NCBI RefSeq assembly: GCF_014596565.1
Contig: NZ_NOIN01000003.1
Coordinates: forward strand, 620,001-684,000
Direction of reading: 5' to 3'
From: Pseudomonas sp. PSB18
Lineage (GTDB): Bacteria > Pseudomonadota > Gammaproteobacteria > Pseudomonadales > Pseudomonadaceae
Length of the DNA stretch: 64,000 nucleotides
Positions 35,997-45,316 of this stretch are shown here, piece by piece; the first letter of the stretch is position 1, and every line of letters begins with the position of its first letter. Made by a program: the position numbers and the translations under genes. The notes under the pieces are model-generated. The model did no database searches, was not told the origin of the DNA, and saw only the letters and a list, made by a program, of their open reading frames with translations.

Positions 35997-37199
35997 ATGC
36001 AATCCAGCAAGCCAACCGTCATTTACCTCGATAGCTCTGATTATTCACACCTCACCCGCCCTCATCTGGAGCCCGCACAGAGCCAGCAGCTAGCAGCCTT
36101 GAGAGCACTCAAGAAGCGCAAGGACGTGATGTTTGTGTATTCAGGGGCGCACATCGCAGAAATGTCGCCCTTGGAGGCGCAATATGCCAGTGCAGGCGTG
36201 GTGCGCACTGCGCTGATGGTTGAGCTGTGTGGACGCACCACGATGATTTCCTACGATCGCCTGATGAAGGCTGAGCTGTTGCGGCTGGTGGAGCGCGTTC
36301 CAGCTCCTGTAGATGTGCTGGATGCCAACGGTGGCTGGTTCCCGGACATGGGGTCGCTGATGAGCCCGCTGGATGAGTTAGACATCCCTGGCATGATGCA
36401 GGAGGAGATGGACAAGCACCAGATGAACCGCAAGGCGCGCCGGATCCTTCAGAAGAACATGTCCAAGCAGGGTGGTTTCAGCAGCAACTTTGAGAAGACC
36501 ACAGGCGAGACGCTTGATTTCACCGAGCTGTTGAAGAAGGTGCCCATGCGTAAACGCGATGCGGCAGTTCTCAAGCGGTATGTGCTGGGCACTGCCACGC
36601 GCGCGCAAGCCGACCAAGCCTTCCTGGAGAGCCTGCGTGACCCTACCTTCATGTCCCAGTGGTTCATCCACAACCACCACCAGCTGGGAGCAGTTGTTGA
36701 ATGGGTTAGGAAACCGGCGCAGCAACTCCTCGCAAGCTGCCAGCAGACGCTTGACGACCTTAATGATCGGCTGGCTCAACTGTCGAAATCCGAACGTGCT
36801 GAGGCGATGCACAGTGTCAGGGGCGAGCGCTGGACGAAACTGAAAAAGCGAGGAATGCTCGACATCGTGAATCACCTGCTTGAAAGCCTGCTGCCTGAAG
36901 CCTTCAAGTGCGAAGACGCCTCGCTGATTGAGCGCTACTGTCCAGGCCTTTTCGTCTGCGTCAACGCTTTTTACACCTCGCTTCACAAGTCGCTTGGGGA
37001 GAATGGTCGAGAGCCGAAGGCCAGTGACTTTGTTGACCTAATTCATGCCCTGTACATCCCCTACGTTTCGTACTTCCGTGCCGATCGCTACATGTGCAGC
37101 GTACTGCAGCCGCTAGCCGAGGCTTATGGCACTGAAGTAGTGGCAACGCCGGCTGCGATTATTGAGTCCCTAAAGGAAGGGGCGCACCAAGCAGTCTGA
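35997..37199 (+). CDS. PIN-like domain protein, candidate ribonuclease
   Basis: 400 residues from ATG 35997; the frame is open to 35928 but that start has no binding site. The N-terminus looks like a PIN-like nuclease core: VIYLDSSDYSHL gives the first aspartate, FVYSGAHIAEMSP the second acidic position. The rest is helical with basic clusters (HQMNRKARRILQKNMSKQGG) and a possible third acidic site near the end (KASDFVDLIHALYIPYVSYF, then RADRYM), a pattern also seen in longer PIN-like proteins. With the DUF2726 gene it may form a nuclease pair. The assignment is tentative. Confidence 0.5.
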   Translation: MQSSKPTVIYLDSSDYSHLTRPHLEPAQSQQLAALRALKKRKDVMFVYSGAHIAEMSPLEAQYASAGVVRTALMVELCGRTTMISYDRLMKAELLRLVERVPAPVDVLDANGGWFPDMGSLMSPLDELDIPGMMQEEMDKHQMNRKARRILQKNMSKQGGFSSNFEKTTGETLDFTELLKKVPMRKRDAAVLKRYVLGTATRAQADQAFLESLRDPTFMSQWFIHNHHQLGAVVEWVRKPAQQLLASCQQTLDDLNDRLAQLSKSERAEAMHSVRGERWTKLKKRGMLDIVNHLLESLLPEAFKCEDASLIERYCPGLFVCVNAFYTSLHKSLGENGREPKASDFVDLIHALYIPYVSYFRADRYMCSVLQPLAEAYGTEVVATPAAIIESLKEGAHQAV

Positions 37200-37402
37200 T
37201 CATATTGGGGGATCGGGCTGGTTGACCATAATCATGGTTGCTGGGCTATTTTCGGTAATTGGGTGTAGATCTCTTTGGCGCCTATGGTGGCCAAGCGTCA
37301 CTTTAAACGTTGAGTGTGACGCTATATGTAGGATCAAAGGATTGGTTCGGGACTGCGGATTTCAGTGATGAATACCTCTAAACGTAAGGCAACGCTTCTT
37401 AG
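37200..37402. other. Non-coding stretch before the integrase remnant
   Basis: Contains an 8-bp inverted repeat (AGCGTCAC 37294-37301 / GTGACGCT 37316-37323) about 100 bases after the PIN-like gene, which may be its terminator. No gene seen. Confidence 0.4.
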
Positions 37403-37501
37403 CAGCGAGCAAACTTCAAGGAGGCGCTGCAAGAGATCAGCATTGAGCTCGGGCATAACCGAATTGATGTGGTTTCGACCTACATTGGAGGCGTAACTTG
37501 A
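37403..37501 (+). pseudogene. C-terminal remnant of an Integrase_1-type recombinase
   Basis: The frame encodes EISIELGHNRIDVVSTYIGG before a TGA at 37499-37501, matching the end of the intact protein at 33865-34728 (IISRELGHERTQITATYLGR). An in-frame stop at 37400-37402 and the lack of upstream domains show that only the last 32 codons remain. A short frame just behind (ATG 37516 to TAA 37587, MKLFLSGALTGS...) may be the start of another lost integrase. The remnant shows an earlier recombinase copy on this side of the DUF2726/PIN pair. Confidence 0.75.
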
Positions 37502-37587
37502 AAAACCCCTTCGATATGAAGCTGTTTCTGAGCGGCGCACTGACCGGTTCGAACGATCACAAGGCGAAGACATCTGCGGTAAGCTAA

Positions 37588-37785
37588 ATTTATATAAGCG
37601 GCCATCCAGCTTCGATGGCAACGCGACAACCCATGGACCTGGCAGATCAAACATATGAACTGGTTTCTTACCCAGCACGTCAAAGATCACGCAGACGCAA
37701 CTCGATATTATTATCGGCTAACTGCGCTTTTGATCTGGAAACGACTAGAGCGTGGAACCTTTATAGTCTAACGCTCAAATATTTT
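37588..37785. other. AT-rich stretch without a gene
   Basis: Lies between the integrase remnants and the convergent HNH gene. No hairpin with T-run or coding frame with a binding site was seen. Confidence 0.35.
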
Positions 37786-38697
37786 TTAATCCGTCGTCGC
37801 ATCGTAAGAAAAGTACCCATGCTCTTTGTCAAATTTCAAACCTTGGGCGACTTCAAAGCTACCATGAAGGTAATGTTTCCCATCACCCCCAAGCTCAAGA
37901 TGGCATCCAAGACGCTCGACCATTGGACTGATGCCTGAGTGGTCATCTAGCCACTCGTTATAGCCCGCAATCGATGGTCCTCCAACGTTAATTACAAACT
38001 CGATGCCATAGAAAAGAAACGCAAAAAGCGTCTCCTTACGCTTATTCATAAAAAGTCCACAGCCAAATCCAGCGTGAACCCACTCATCGGTTGTTGGATG
38101 TCTCATTAGAGTGCCATGTGGAAAAACACGTCGCTGTGAGTAGGGCCATGCCTTAAAGTTGTCACCATATCGAGCATATTTTCGCACGTTTTCAAGAAAT
38201 GGCTCACGGCTCAGATGGGAGGTTCCCCGCGGGCTTTTACAAAATAACTCTGCAAAGGTTTCGTAAGCCATTTTGCAAAGAAACCTCGACATCTCTCTCT
38301 GCGGAGAATTGTCCTCAATTGTAAATATCAGTGGCTGCTCAAAGCCGCCAGCCATTACGTTATGAAGATCACGACGGTTGCGCTCGTTTTCCGAGTCAAA
38401 CTGAAGGTCGCCACTTGGTAAACGGCGCATATTAACAGCGATATCCGTCCCAGCAATATGGCCGAGCAAAGATGGGAATGTCCCCTTTTTATTAGGAACC
38501 TGCTGCCATGCTCGAATATTTCTCATCCATGAATGGGTCAACACTGGCTGCTCGACTTTCCGAGCAAAGTAGTTATTACACTTATCACAGACTACACCGC
38601 GTGGAAGCACACGCCTTTTGCTGCCTATTGACTCCGGCATGATGTGCTCAACACTACGAGATTTTGTAGAGTCGCATTCGCAAAAGATACATAGCAT
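37786..38697 (-). CDS. HNH endonuclease family protein
   Basis: 303 residues. The N-terminus is an HNH_5-type zinc domain: CIFCECDS supplies the first CxxC, SVEHIMPESIG the catalytic histidine, and VVCDKCNNYFARKVEQP the second CxxC with the NN part. The remaining ~240 residues are a mixed alpha/beta region without a known name, rich in aromatic residues. Such proteins occur as stand-alone defence or mobile-element nucleases. No good ribosome-binding site precedes ATG 38697. It lies about 185 bases downstream of hsdR with the opposite side facing the integrase remnant, so it may be independent of the type I operon. Confidence 0.75.
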   Translation of the reverse strand: MLCIFCECDSTKSRSVEHIMPESIGSKRRVLPRGVVCDKCNNYFARKVEQPVLTHSWMRNIRAWQQVPNKKGTFPSLLGHIAGTDIAVNMRRLPSGDLQFDSENERNRRDLHNVMAGGFEQPLIFTIEDNSPQREMSRFLCKMAYETFAELFCKSPRGTSHLSREPFLENVRKYARYGDNFKAWPYSQRRVFPHGTLMRHPTTDEWVHAGFGCGLFMNKRKETLFAFLFYGIEFVINVGGPSIAGYNEWLDDHSGISPMVERLGCHLELGGDGKHYLHGSFEVAQGLKFDKEHGYFSYDATTD

Positions 38698-38882
38698 AGG
38701 CTGTTATAATCCATTCTTATCTGGTGCAAGCACTATATAGCGTGCAGAGTGCGCTTTGCAAAAGCCAGGCAAGTTGTACATACAGATTTTTATCTTCATT
38801 TTCGGTCCAGCACTCGAAGTGCCATCGTCACCGAAGGCGATATTTTTTGGGCCGAAACGAGAGCTACGTTAAATGCTTGTCC

Positions 38883-41800
38883 CTATAACCACCCCTCACA
38901 CAGCTTCGATGCCTGGTCCAGTATCATTTGCGCTGCATCCTCAGCCTTATCCGGTGGATACTTGTATTTACGCAAAATCCGCCGCACCAAGATCCGCAGC
39001 TTAGCCCTAACGCTTTCACGACTACTCCAGTCGACACTGACATTGGCCCGCAGACTAGCAGTGAGCTCATGGGCAATTTTCGCCAGGATTTCATCGCCCA
39101 ACTCCCGCACAGAAGCTTCGTTAGTCGCCAAGGCATCGTAAAACGCCAACTCATCATCGTTCAGCCCAAGCACATCACCGCGCTTGCTGGCCTGGGCGAA
39201 CTTTTTGGCCATCTCAATCAGTTCTTCAATGACCTGCGCCGTTTCAATGGAACGGTTCTGGTAGCGCTTGATGACGTTTCCCAACAACTCAGAGAATTTC
39301 TTCTCCTGAGTCAGGTTAGAGCTGTAACGGCTTTTGATTTCTCCTTCGAGCAATCGCTCCAGAAGCTCCACTGCCAGGTTTCTTTCTGGAAGGTTGCGCA
39401 CCTCTGCGAGAAACGCGTCATCGAGCAAGCCGATATTGGGTTTCTCCAGGCCCACTGCCTCGAAAATATCCACAACATCACCAGAGACCACTGCATTGCC
39501 GATGATCTGTCGGATAGCTAACTCGCGCTCTTCGTCGGTTTTTTTCTGTTGACTGACTTCGCGTTTGATCAGAATGACTTTAATAGCCTGAAAGAACGCC
39601 ACCTCTTCGCGAATAACTTTGGCCTCATCCAGCGTGCAGCACAAAGTAAATGCTTTACCCATGGCCAACGCGTTATCGGCAAACCGCTTTTTGCCATCCT
39701 CCATTCCCAGGATATGGTTAGCTGCGCCGGCCAGTAGTTTGTGTCCCCCCGTGAGGAATTCACCGTAATCGAAGCCATGTAGCAGGCTGCGCAGAACGTC
39801 GAGTTTCTCCTCTAATACCGAGTAGGCCTCGTAAGCATCCACCGTCGGCCGGCCTTTACCTTTGCTGCCGGTGTACTCCTTCAGCGCGGCTTTCAGTTCG
39901 TTGGCAATGCCGATGTAGTCCACCACCAGGCCGCCCTGCTTGTCCTTAAAGACACGGTTAACCCGGGCAATGGCTTGCATCAGGTTGTGGCCCTTCATAG
40001 GTTTGTCCACGTACAAGGTATGGACGCACGGTGCGTCAAACCCGGTCAGCCACATATCGCGGACAATCACGAGTTTGAGGGGATCCAGTGGATCTTTGAA
40101 ACGCTTCTCCAAGCGCTTTTTGACCTGCCCAGAATAGATATGCGGTCGCAGCAAGGCCTTATCCGATGCGCTGCCCGTCATCACGATCTTGATTGCACCT
40201 TTCTCCGGATCCTCGTCGTGCCACTCCGGACGCCGAGCGATGATCTCGTTGTACAGGTGCACACAGATCTCGCGACTCATGGCGACCACCATGGCTTTGC
40301 CGGGCATCTGCTCCATACTGGCCAGACCCAGATTACGGGCCTCAAAGTGTGTGATCAGATCCGACGCAATGCTCCGAATCCGTGGTTCTGCCCCGACGAC
40401 CTTTTCCAACGCGGCCCAACGGCTTTTCAGTCGCGACTGCTGATCGTCTTCTTCATCTTCTGCCAACTCGTCGACCTGATCGTCGATCGTAGGTAGCTCG
40501 CTCTCTTTCAGCGACAGTTTGGCCAAGCGCGACTCATAATAGATGGCGACGGTCGCCCCATCTTCAGTGGCCTGCTGCATGTCATAGACGTGAATGTACT
40601 CACCAAAAACCGAGCGCGTGTCGCGGTCCTCACCGGATACTGGAGTACCAGTGAAAGCGACAAAAGTGGCGTTCGGCAGCGCGTTGCGCAGGTGATGAGC
40701 AAAACCAACCTGATAACGCGCTCTGCTCTCAGCAACCTGAAGCCCCGCAGGTACTTTCAGCTCAGCGTTAAAACCATATTGAGTGCGATGAGCTTCATCG
40801 GCGATAACAACAATGTTTGGCCGCAAGGACAATACCGGGAAGCTGTCTTCATCGACTCCAGGCATAAACTTCTGGATGGTCGCGAACACGATACCGCCAC
40901 TAGGACGGTTGGCCAGTTTCGCACGCAAGTCCCCACGTGACTCCACCTGGACGGGTTGCTCACGCAGCAAATCCTGGGATAACGAGAACACCCCGAATAA
41001 CTGACCATCCAAATCGTTGCGGTCAGTGATCACCACAATGGTTGGGTTTTCCATCGCCGCTTCCTGCATCACCCGAGCCGCAAAACACGTCATGGTGATG
41101 CTTTTGCCCGAACCTTGCGTATGCCAGACCACCCCGCCCTTATGACTACCGCCGGGACGCGATGCCGTCACTACCTGCTGAAGGGCAGCGCGAACGGCGT
41201 GGAATTGGTGATAACCGGCAATTTTCTTTACCAGACGGCCGTCGTCTTCGAACAAAACGAAGTAACGCAAGTAGTCGAGCAACATCTCTGGTACCAGAGC
41301 ACCGCGTACCAATGTCTCCAGCTCGTTGAATTGCCCCAATGGGTCGAGATCCTGGCCGTCGATGGTGCGCCAATTCATAAAGCGCTCAAGATCTGCCGAC
41401 AACGACCCCATACGGGCCTCACTACCATCGGAAATCACCAAGACTTCGTTGTATTGGAACAGGTCCGGAATCTGCTCTTTATAGGTCTGGATTTGATCAA
41501 AGGCTTTACCCAGATCAGCCTTCACATCTGCAGGATTTTTCAGTTCGAGCAATACCAACGGCAGCCCGTTAACAAACAAGATGATGTCCGGACGCCGAGT
41601 GTGTTTCGGCCCCTGGATACTGAACTGATTGACCGCCACCCAGTCATTGGCGTTCACATCAGCCCAATCGATCAGGCGAACGAAGTCGCCTCTTGTTTCA
41701 CCGTCTTTTTGATACTGCACGGGTACGCCGCCAACCAGCAGGCGATGGAACAAGCGGTTAGCCGACAACTGCACCGGCAGCCCCAACTCTAGCACCTGCT

Positions 41801-42005
41801 TTAACGCATCTTCACGCGCAGCTACTGGAACCTTTGGATTAAGCCTCGCCATGACATTGCGCAGGCGCTCAGCCAGCACCACCTGGCGATAGCTTTCACG
41901 CTCGGGTTGCTCACCATCATGAGCGATATTCGGCCCATACAAATGGGCGTACCCCACCTCTGCCAGCCAGCCGAGGGTCTCCTGCTCCAATTGGTCTTCG
42001 GTCAT
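38883..42005 (-). CDS. hsdR: Type I restriction endonuclease subunit R
   Basis: 1040 residues, normal length. N-terminal PD-(D/E)XK nuclease: [20 protein letters not shown] followed by the QxxxY motif (QIQTYKEQ). Superfamily 2 motor: Walker A ([11 protein letters not shown]), DEAH box ([12 protein letters not shown]), and motif VI ([10 protein letters not shown]). The C-terminal helical domain that contacts HsdM follows. HsdR translocates unmodified DNA and cuts it far from the recognition site. Its ATG overlaps the stop of the DUF1016 gene by four bases. It is the last gene of the operon hsdM-hsdS-HrgA-like-DUF1016-hsdR. It looks intact. Confidence 0.95.
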   Translation of the reverse strand: MTEDQLEQETLGWLAEVGYAHLYGPNIAHDGEQPERESYRQVVLAERLRNVMARLNPKVPVAAREDALKQVLELGLPVQLSANRLFHRLLVGGVPVQYQKDGETRGDFVRLIDWADVNANDWVAVNQFSIQGPKHTRRPDIILFVNGLPLVLLELKNPADVKADLGKAFDQIQTYKEQIPDLFQYNEVLVISDGSEARMGSLSADLERFMNWRTIDGQDLDPLGQFNELETLVRGALVPEMLLDYLRYFVLFEDDGRLVKKIAGYHQFHAVRAALQQVVTASRPGGSHKGGVVWHTQGSGKSITMTCFAARVMQEAAMENPTIVVITDRNDLDGQLFGVFSLSQDLLREQPVQVESRGDLRAKLANRPSGGIVFATIQKFMPGVDEDSFPVLSLRPNIVVIADEAHRTQYGFNAELKVPAGLQVAESRARYQVGFAHHLRNALPNATFVAFTGTPVSGEDRDTRSVFGEYIHVYDMQQATEDGATVAIYYESRLAKLSLKESELPTIDDQVDELAEDEEDDQQSRLKSRWAALEKVVGAEPRIRSIASDLITHFEARNLGLASMEQMPGKAMVVAMSREICVHLYNEIIARRPEWHDEDPEKGAIKIVMTGSASDKALLRPHIYSGQVKKRLEKRFKDPLDPLKLVIVRDMWLTGFDAPCVHTLYVDKPMKGHNLMQAIARVNRVFKDKQGGLVVDYIGIANELKAALKEYTGSKGKGRPTVDAYEAYSVLEEKLDVLRSLLHGFDYGEFLTGGHKLLAGAANHILGMEDGKKRFADNALAMGKAFTLCCTLDEAKVIREEVAFFQAIKVILIKREVSQQKKTDEERELAIRQIIGNAVVSGDVVDIFEAVGLEKPNIGLLDDAFLAEVRNLPERNLAVELLERLLEGEIKSRYSSNLTQEKKFSELLGNVIKRYQNRSIETAQVIEELIEMAKKFAQASKRGDVLGLNDDELAFYDALATNEASVRELGDEILAKIAHELTASLRANVSVDWSSRESVRAKLRILVRRILRKYKYPPDKAEDAAQMILDQASKLCEGWL

Positions 42006-43054
42006 TCCAACTCACTTCCTGTGTTCAGATCACCGGCCAATTCGGCCTCAATCTCGGCAATGCTCGGCAGATTTCGGCCCAGGGTTTCGGGCAAGTCGCG
42101 CAGCAATTGGTATTCGGCAACGCCGATGGGTTTTTCGATGCCCGACAAAGCGTACTCGGCCACCAAGCGGTTTTGCTGTTTGCACAGCAGCAGGCCGATG
42201 GTGGGTTTGTCATCCTCGGCTTTAATCTGCGCATCCACGGCCGCGAGATAGAAATTCAACTGGCCGGCGTGCTCGGGTTTGAAAGCCGTTGCTTTGAGCT
42301 CTACCACCACATAACACTTGAGGCGGGTGTGGTAGAACAGCAAATCAATGAAGAACTCATCGCCGCCCACATCCAGGCGAAACTGGCGGCCGACGAAAGC
42401 AAAGCCTGCGCCTAGCTCCAGCAAGAAACGAGTGATATGACGGATCAGTCCATCTTCAATATCACGCTCGTGAGCATCGTCGCCCAAGCCGAGAAAGTCG
42501 AACAGGTAGGGATCTTTCAGGGTTTCGTGAGCCAACGCCGACTCAGCAGCCGGTAAACGTGTAACAAAGTTAGTGACTGCCGCGCCCTGGCGCTGCTGCA
42601 AGCGGTTCTTGATATTCTGCTCCAGCGTGCTGCGTGACCAACCGAGCAAGACGGTTTGCTGTGCGTACCACTCACGTTCGGCTGGGCTGGCCAGCTTGGT
42701 CAGCAGGGTCACCACATGGAACCAGGGCAATTGGGCAGCAGGCTGCTGCCCAAATAGAGCATTAGGGCAATGCTGGGCAAAAAACGCCATGTACTTGAGG
42801 TTACGACTGGAAAAACCACGGATATCGGGAAAGGCATCGGAAAGGTCGCGCGCCAATCGCTCAATGACTTTCGCGCCCCAAGCGTTAACCTGCTGACGTT
42901 GCCTGATTTCCGCTCCGATTCGATGATACAGCTGCACCAACTCTGCGTTGATAGCCAGTGCAGCACGTTGCCGAGATTGAGCAATATCGACTTTAAGTTG
43001 AGTCAGCCAGTCGGCGTAGCCTTCGGGCAGTGCGGAAATCGTTTCTTTAGTCAC
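42002..43054 (-). CDS. DUF1016 PD-(D/E)XK nuclease (YhcG type)
   Basis: 350 residues. The N-terminal DUF1016_N helical domain (about 10-170, with [13 protein letters not shown] and [16 protein letters not shown]) is followed by the nuclease domain with [11 protein letters not shown] (D) and [10 protein letters not shown] (E-x-K) and [10 protein letters not shown]. Proteins of this family are frequently encoded inside type I restriction loci. The start and stop both overlap neighbouring genes by four bases (ATGA), so it is translated together with the restriction subunits. Its exact contribution is unknown; it may be an accessory nuclease. Confidence 0.88.
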   Translation of the reverse strand: MTKETISALPEGYADWLTQLKVDIAQSRQRAALAINAELVQLYHRIGAEIRQRQQVNAWGAKVIERLARDLSDAFPDIRGFSSRNLKYMAFFAQHCPNALFGQQPAAQLPWFHVVTLLTKLASPAEREWYAQQTVLLGWSRSTLEQNIKNRLQQRQGAAVTNFVTRLPAAESALAHETLKDPYLFDFLGLGDDAHERDIEDGLIRHITRFLLELGAGFAFVGRQFRLDVGGDEFFIDLLFYHTRLKCYVVVELKATAFKPEHAGQLNFYLAAVDAQIKAEDDKPTIGLLLCKQQNRLVAEYALSGIEKPIGVAEYQLLRDLPETLGRNLPSIAEIEAELAGDLNTGSELE

Positions 43055-43989
43055 TCACTGGCCTCCCACTCCTTGGCCGACACCTCACCGGTCTGGTGAA
43101 AACGGCGTATACGGCCGATGAACTCGGCGAAGTCGGTGTTCTCTTCAGTCAGTCGATTGCACATATCCCAGTCGATTTCGCTACGTTCGCGAGCGGGGAT
43201 CAGGATTTGGCTTTCTGCAGGATTCTCTACGTCGAGCTGTATCACACCAATGCCATGGGCCGAAGCGAGCATCCGTAACTCTTTGAGGGTGCCGTCTCCC
43301 TCAACGGTGCCTGCCACCAAATAGCCGAAATGTGCCCAGGAGGAGTTGGACACGGCTTGGAAAAAGCTCTTGCGGGCATTCGAACGATTGAGCAGCAGCT
43401 TGACCTCGAAGGACCACATGCGGGCACGGCGCTCGCCCTGCACGCCGACGCATTCGCGTAACTCGCGAGTCCAACCAGCGGTCAGGTCTTCCAGCCCCAC
43501 CAAATCGGGATGCAACCATTCATTACCACCGCTGCCAGCACGATTGGAGGAACGTTTTTCGCTAATCCGCATGGCGTATACCCGCTGATCGTCCGTCAGC
43601 AGGTATTCGGCCAGCAATGGGTAAAGTGCGTGCTCACGCAACAGCGAGGGCTCAGGGAGGCCTGACGTGGCGAGGGCTACTCCTTCAGCCGCGGCCACCT
43701 CAGCGTTGGCGTCCATTTCCGACCAGTAATAATGACGGGGGCGGCCTTCGGTTGTTTTCAACTGAGGATGCATCTGCTGCCAACGTGGGCGTGAACCAGA
43801 AATCTCCGCTACCAGTTGCTGTACCAAGTCACTGTCAGTCTGGATGTAGCTGGCACTACCTGCTTTTTTGACCGCGCATTCGGCGGGGAACTGCTCGAAG
43901 ATCCATTGAGCAAGTTCGCGGGCGGTCTGCTGGGTATCAGGAAGGCTTTCCAGACGATTGACGATGCGTTGACGGAGGTTCAGAGCCAT
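43051..43989 (-). CDS. HrgA-like / COG2958-type restriction-associated protein
   Basis: 312 residues. The N-terminal ~100 residues look like a helix-turn-helix region (QRIVNRLESLPDTQQTAREL). The C-terminal part, beginning with ALYPLLAEYLL, contains SEKRSSNRAGSGGNEWLHPD and MWSFEVKLLLNR, where the D and E-x-K would form a PD-(D/E)XK-like site. This fits the HrgA-type proteins often found in restriction loci. Its start lies one base after the hsdS stop (TGATATG) and its stop overlaps the DUF1016 gene. The function in the operon is not established. Confidence 0.7.
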   Translation of the reverse strand: MALNLRQRIVNRLESLPDTQQTARELAQWIFEQFPAECAVKKAGSASYIQTDSDLVQQLVAEISGSRPRWQQMHPQLKTTEGRPRHYYWSEMDANAEVAAAEGVALATSGLPEPSLLREHALYPLLAEYLLTDDQRVYAMRISEKRSSNRAGSGGNEWLHPDLVGLEDLTAGWTRELRECVGVQGERRARMWSFEVKLLLNRSNARKSFFQAVSNSSWAHFGYLVAGTVEGDGTLKELRMLASAHGIGVIQLDVENPAESQILIPARERSEIDWDMCNRLTEENTDFAEFIGRIRRFHQTGEVSAKEWEASE

Positions 43990-43990
43990 A

Positions 43991-45316
43991 TCAAATTACC
44001 TCTAACAAGGTGTTTTCGATGGAAATTTCCGATTCCGACAAACAAAACCCGTCAGACATAAGGCGAGTTAAGAGGGTATCTCGCAGCTGGATAAAAGTTT
44101 TAGCTTGCTGATGATTGCATGCGATTTTCTTGAATATTGGTCCTGCAATATTATGAAAAGCGCGCAGCACATCATAACCTGGCAAGATGCTTTGAAGACT
44201 GATAATCACCTCCGGCCGCACAGCAGGGTACGCACCTCCGTCCGCAATATGCGTTAAGTATTCAATATTGGTATCAGATGTAGCCGCAAGATAAATAAAC
44301 TCGGCACTCTCTTTATGGATAGGCCTAAGAACAGCAAATCCAGTACTACCAGTAAGATTTTTATCAGCATTCGCGATAAAAGCGAACGAGCGATTTCCGG
44401 GGCGGACAGTACCAATAATCGTATCTCCATCACGCAAAACTCGCCTGGCCCGGCTCGGAGCCTCTTCAAACGAGTATTCCATAATCTCTGCGATCACGTT
44501 CTCTTTGGCGTTCGCTAAATCGATATATGACACAGTTGCAGGACGGTTTTTAGTAGTCCAAGCCTCTGGATTCAAGTTAGCTAAATCAGCCAGAATTCCC
44601 ATATTCCACCCTCTGGGTACCAAACCGCACTCAGTCTCATCAAGACTATCCGGAAAGTACTCAGCGGTCGCCGCATCCATGCCTTCTGGTTTAACCCCTT
44701 CCACCTTCGCATGCACGGGGTCGAAATCAACGAACCAAGATTTGAACAGCGCTTTTGCAATGGATTCCAACGTGATATTGGTTTCGCGAAGTAGTTCAAT
44801 TTTTCTAGATAAATCAAAATAGCACTCCCCGATCCAGAGTTGGACTTTACGTAGTGGCAGGGGAATAAAAAGCTTATCGAAATCCGTTTTCTTTAAGTGC
44901 GGGATTACCGCATCCACATTAAGAGCTTTTATTCTCTGCTGAACTAAATCAGACCGCAATGCTGCGAACAAATACAAAGGCTCAATTTTTTTCGGGTCCG
45001 CACGCAATGCGACCATATCTTGAGCGATACAGAAATCCACAGGATCAGGAACCAAACAAACAGCACCATTTTGACTGCCCTTGTTTGTCAACAAGATGTC
45101 GCCACTCAAAGGATGTGATCTGAACCAGTTGTTATAGGTAGCCTGCGATACAAATCGCACATTCAACTTCTTTGGATAAAGATCTTGATTACTCACACAA
45201 TTTGTAGCGATTAGCACAATACCAATATCTACCGTCGGTGCAGTTCTACCCCTGTTATCGACAATGAACTGAACAGCATCCTTTAAAGAAATCTCCTGAC
45301 CACACTCAGAATTCAT
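43991..45316 (-). CDS. hsdS: Type I restriction specificity subunit S
   Basis: 441 residues. Two target-recognition domains are separated and closed by conserved helices: TRD1 about 1-160, the central helix with LRETNITLESIAKALFKSWF and the usual DFDPVHAKVEG motif (about 195-210), TRD2 about 235-400. The recognition sequence cannot be read from this. The start overlaps hsdM by eleven bases. The protein is full length, and its more AT-rich composition compared with hsdM is common for exchanged specificity genes. Confidence 0.93.
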   Translation of the reverse strand: MNSECGQEISLKDAVQFIVDNRGRTAPTVDIGIVLIATNCVSNQDLYPKKLNVRFVSQATYNNWFRSHPLSGDILLTNKGSQNGAVCLVPDPVDFCIAQDMVALRADPKKIEPLYLFAALRSDLVQQRIKALNVDAVIPHLKKTDFDKLFIPLPLRKVQLWIGECYFDLSRKIELLRETNITLESIAKALFKSWFVDFDPVHAKVEGVKPEGMDAATAEYFPDSLDETECGLVPRGWNMGILADLANLNPEAWTTKNRPATVSYIDLANAKENVIAEIMEYSFEEAPSRARRVLRDGDTIIGTVRPGNRSFAFIANADKNLTGSTGFAVLRPIHKESAEFIYLAATSDTNIEYLTHIADGGAYPAVRPEVIISLQSILPGYDVLRAFHNIAGPIFKKIACNHQQAKTFIQLRDTLLTRLMSDGFCLSESEISIENTLLEVI

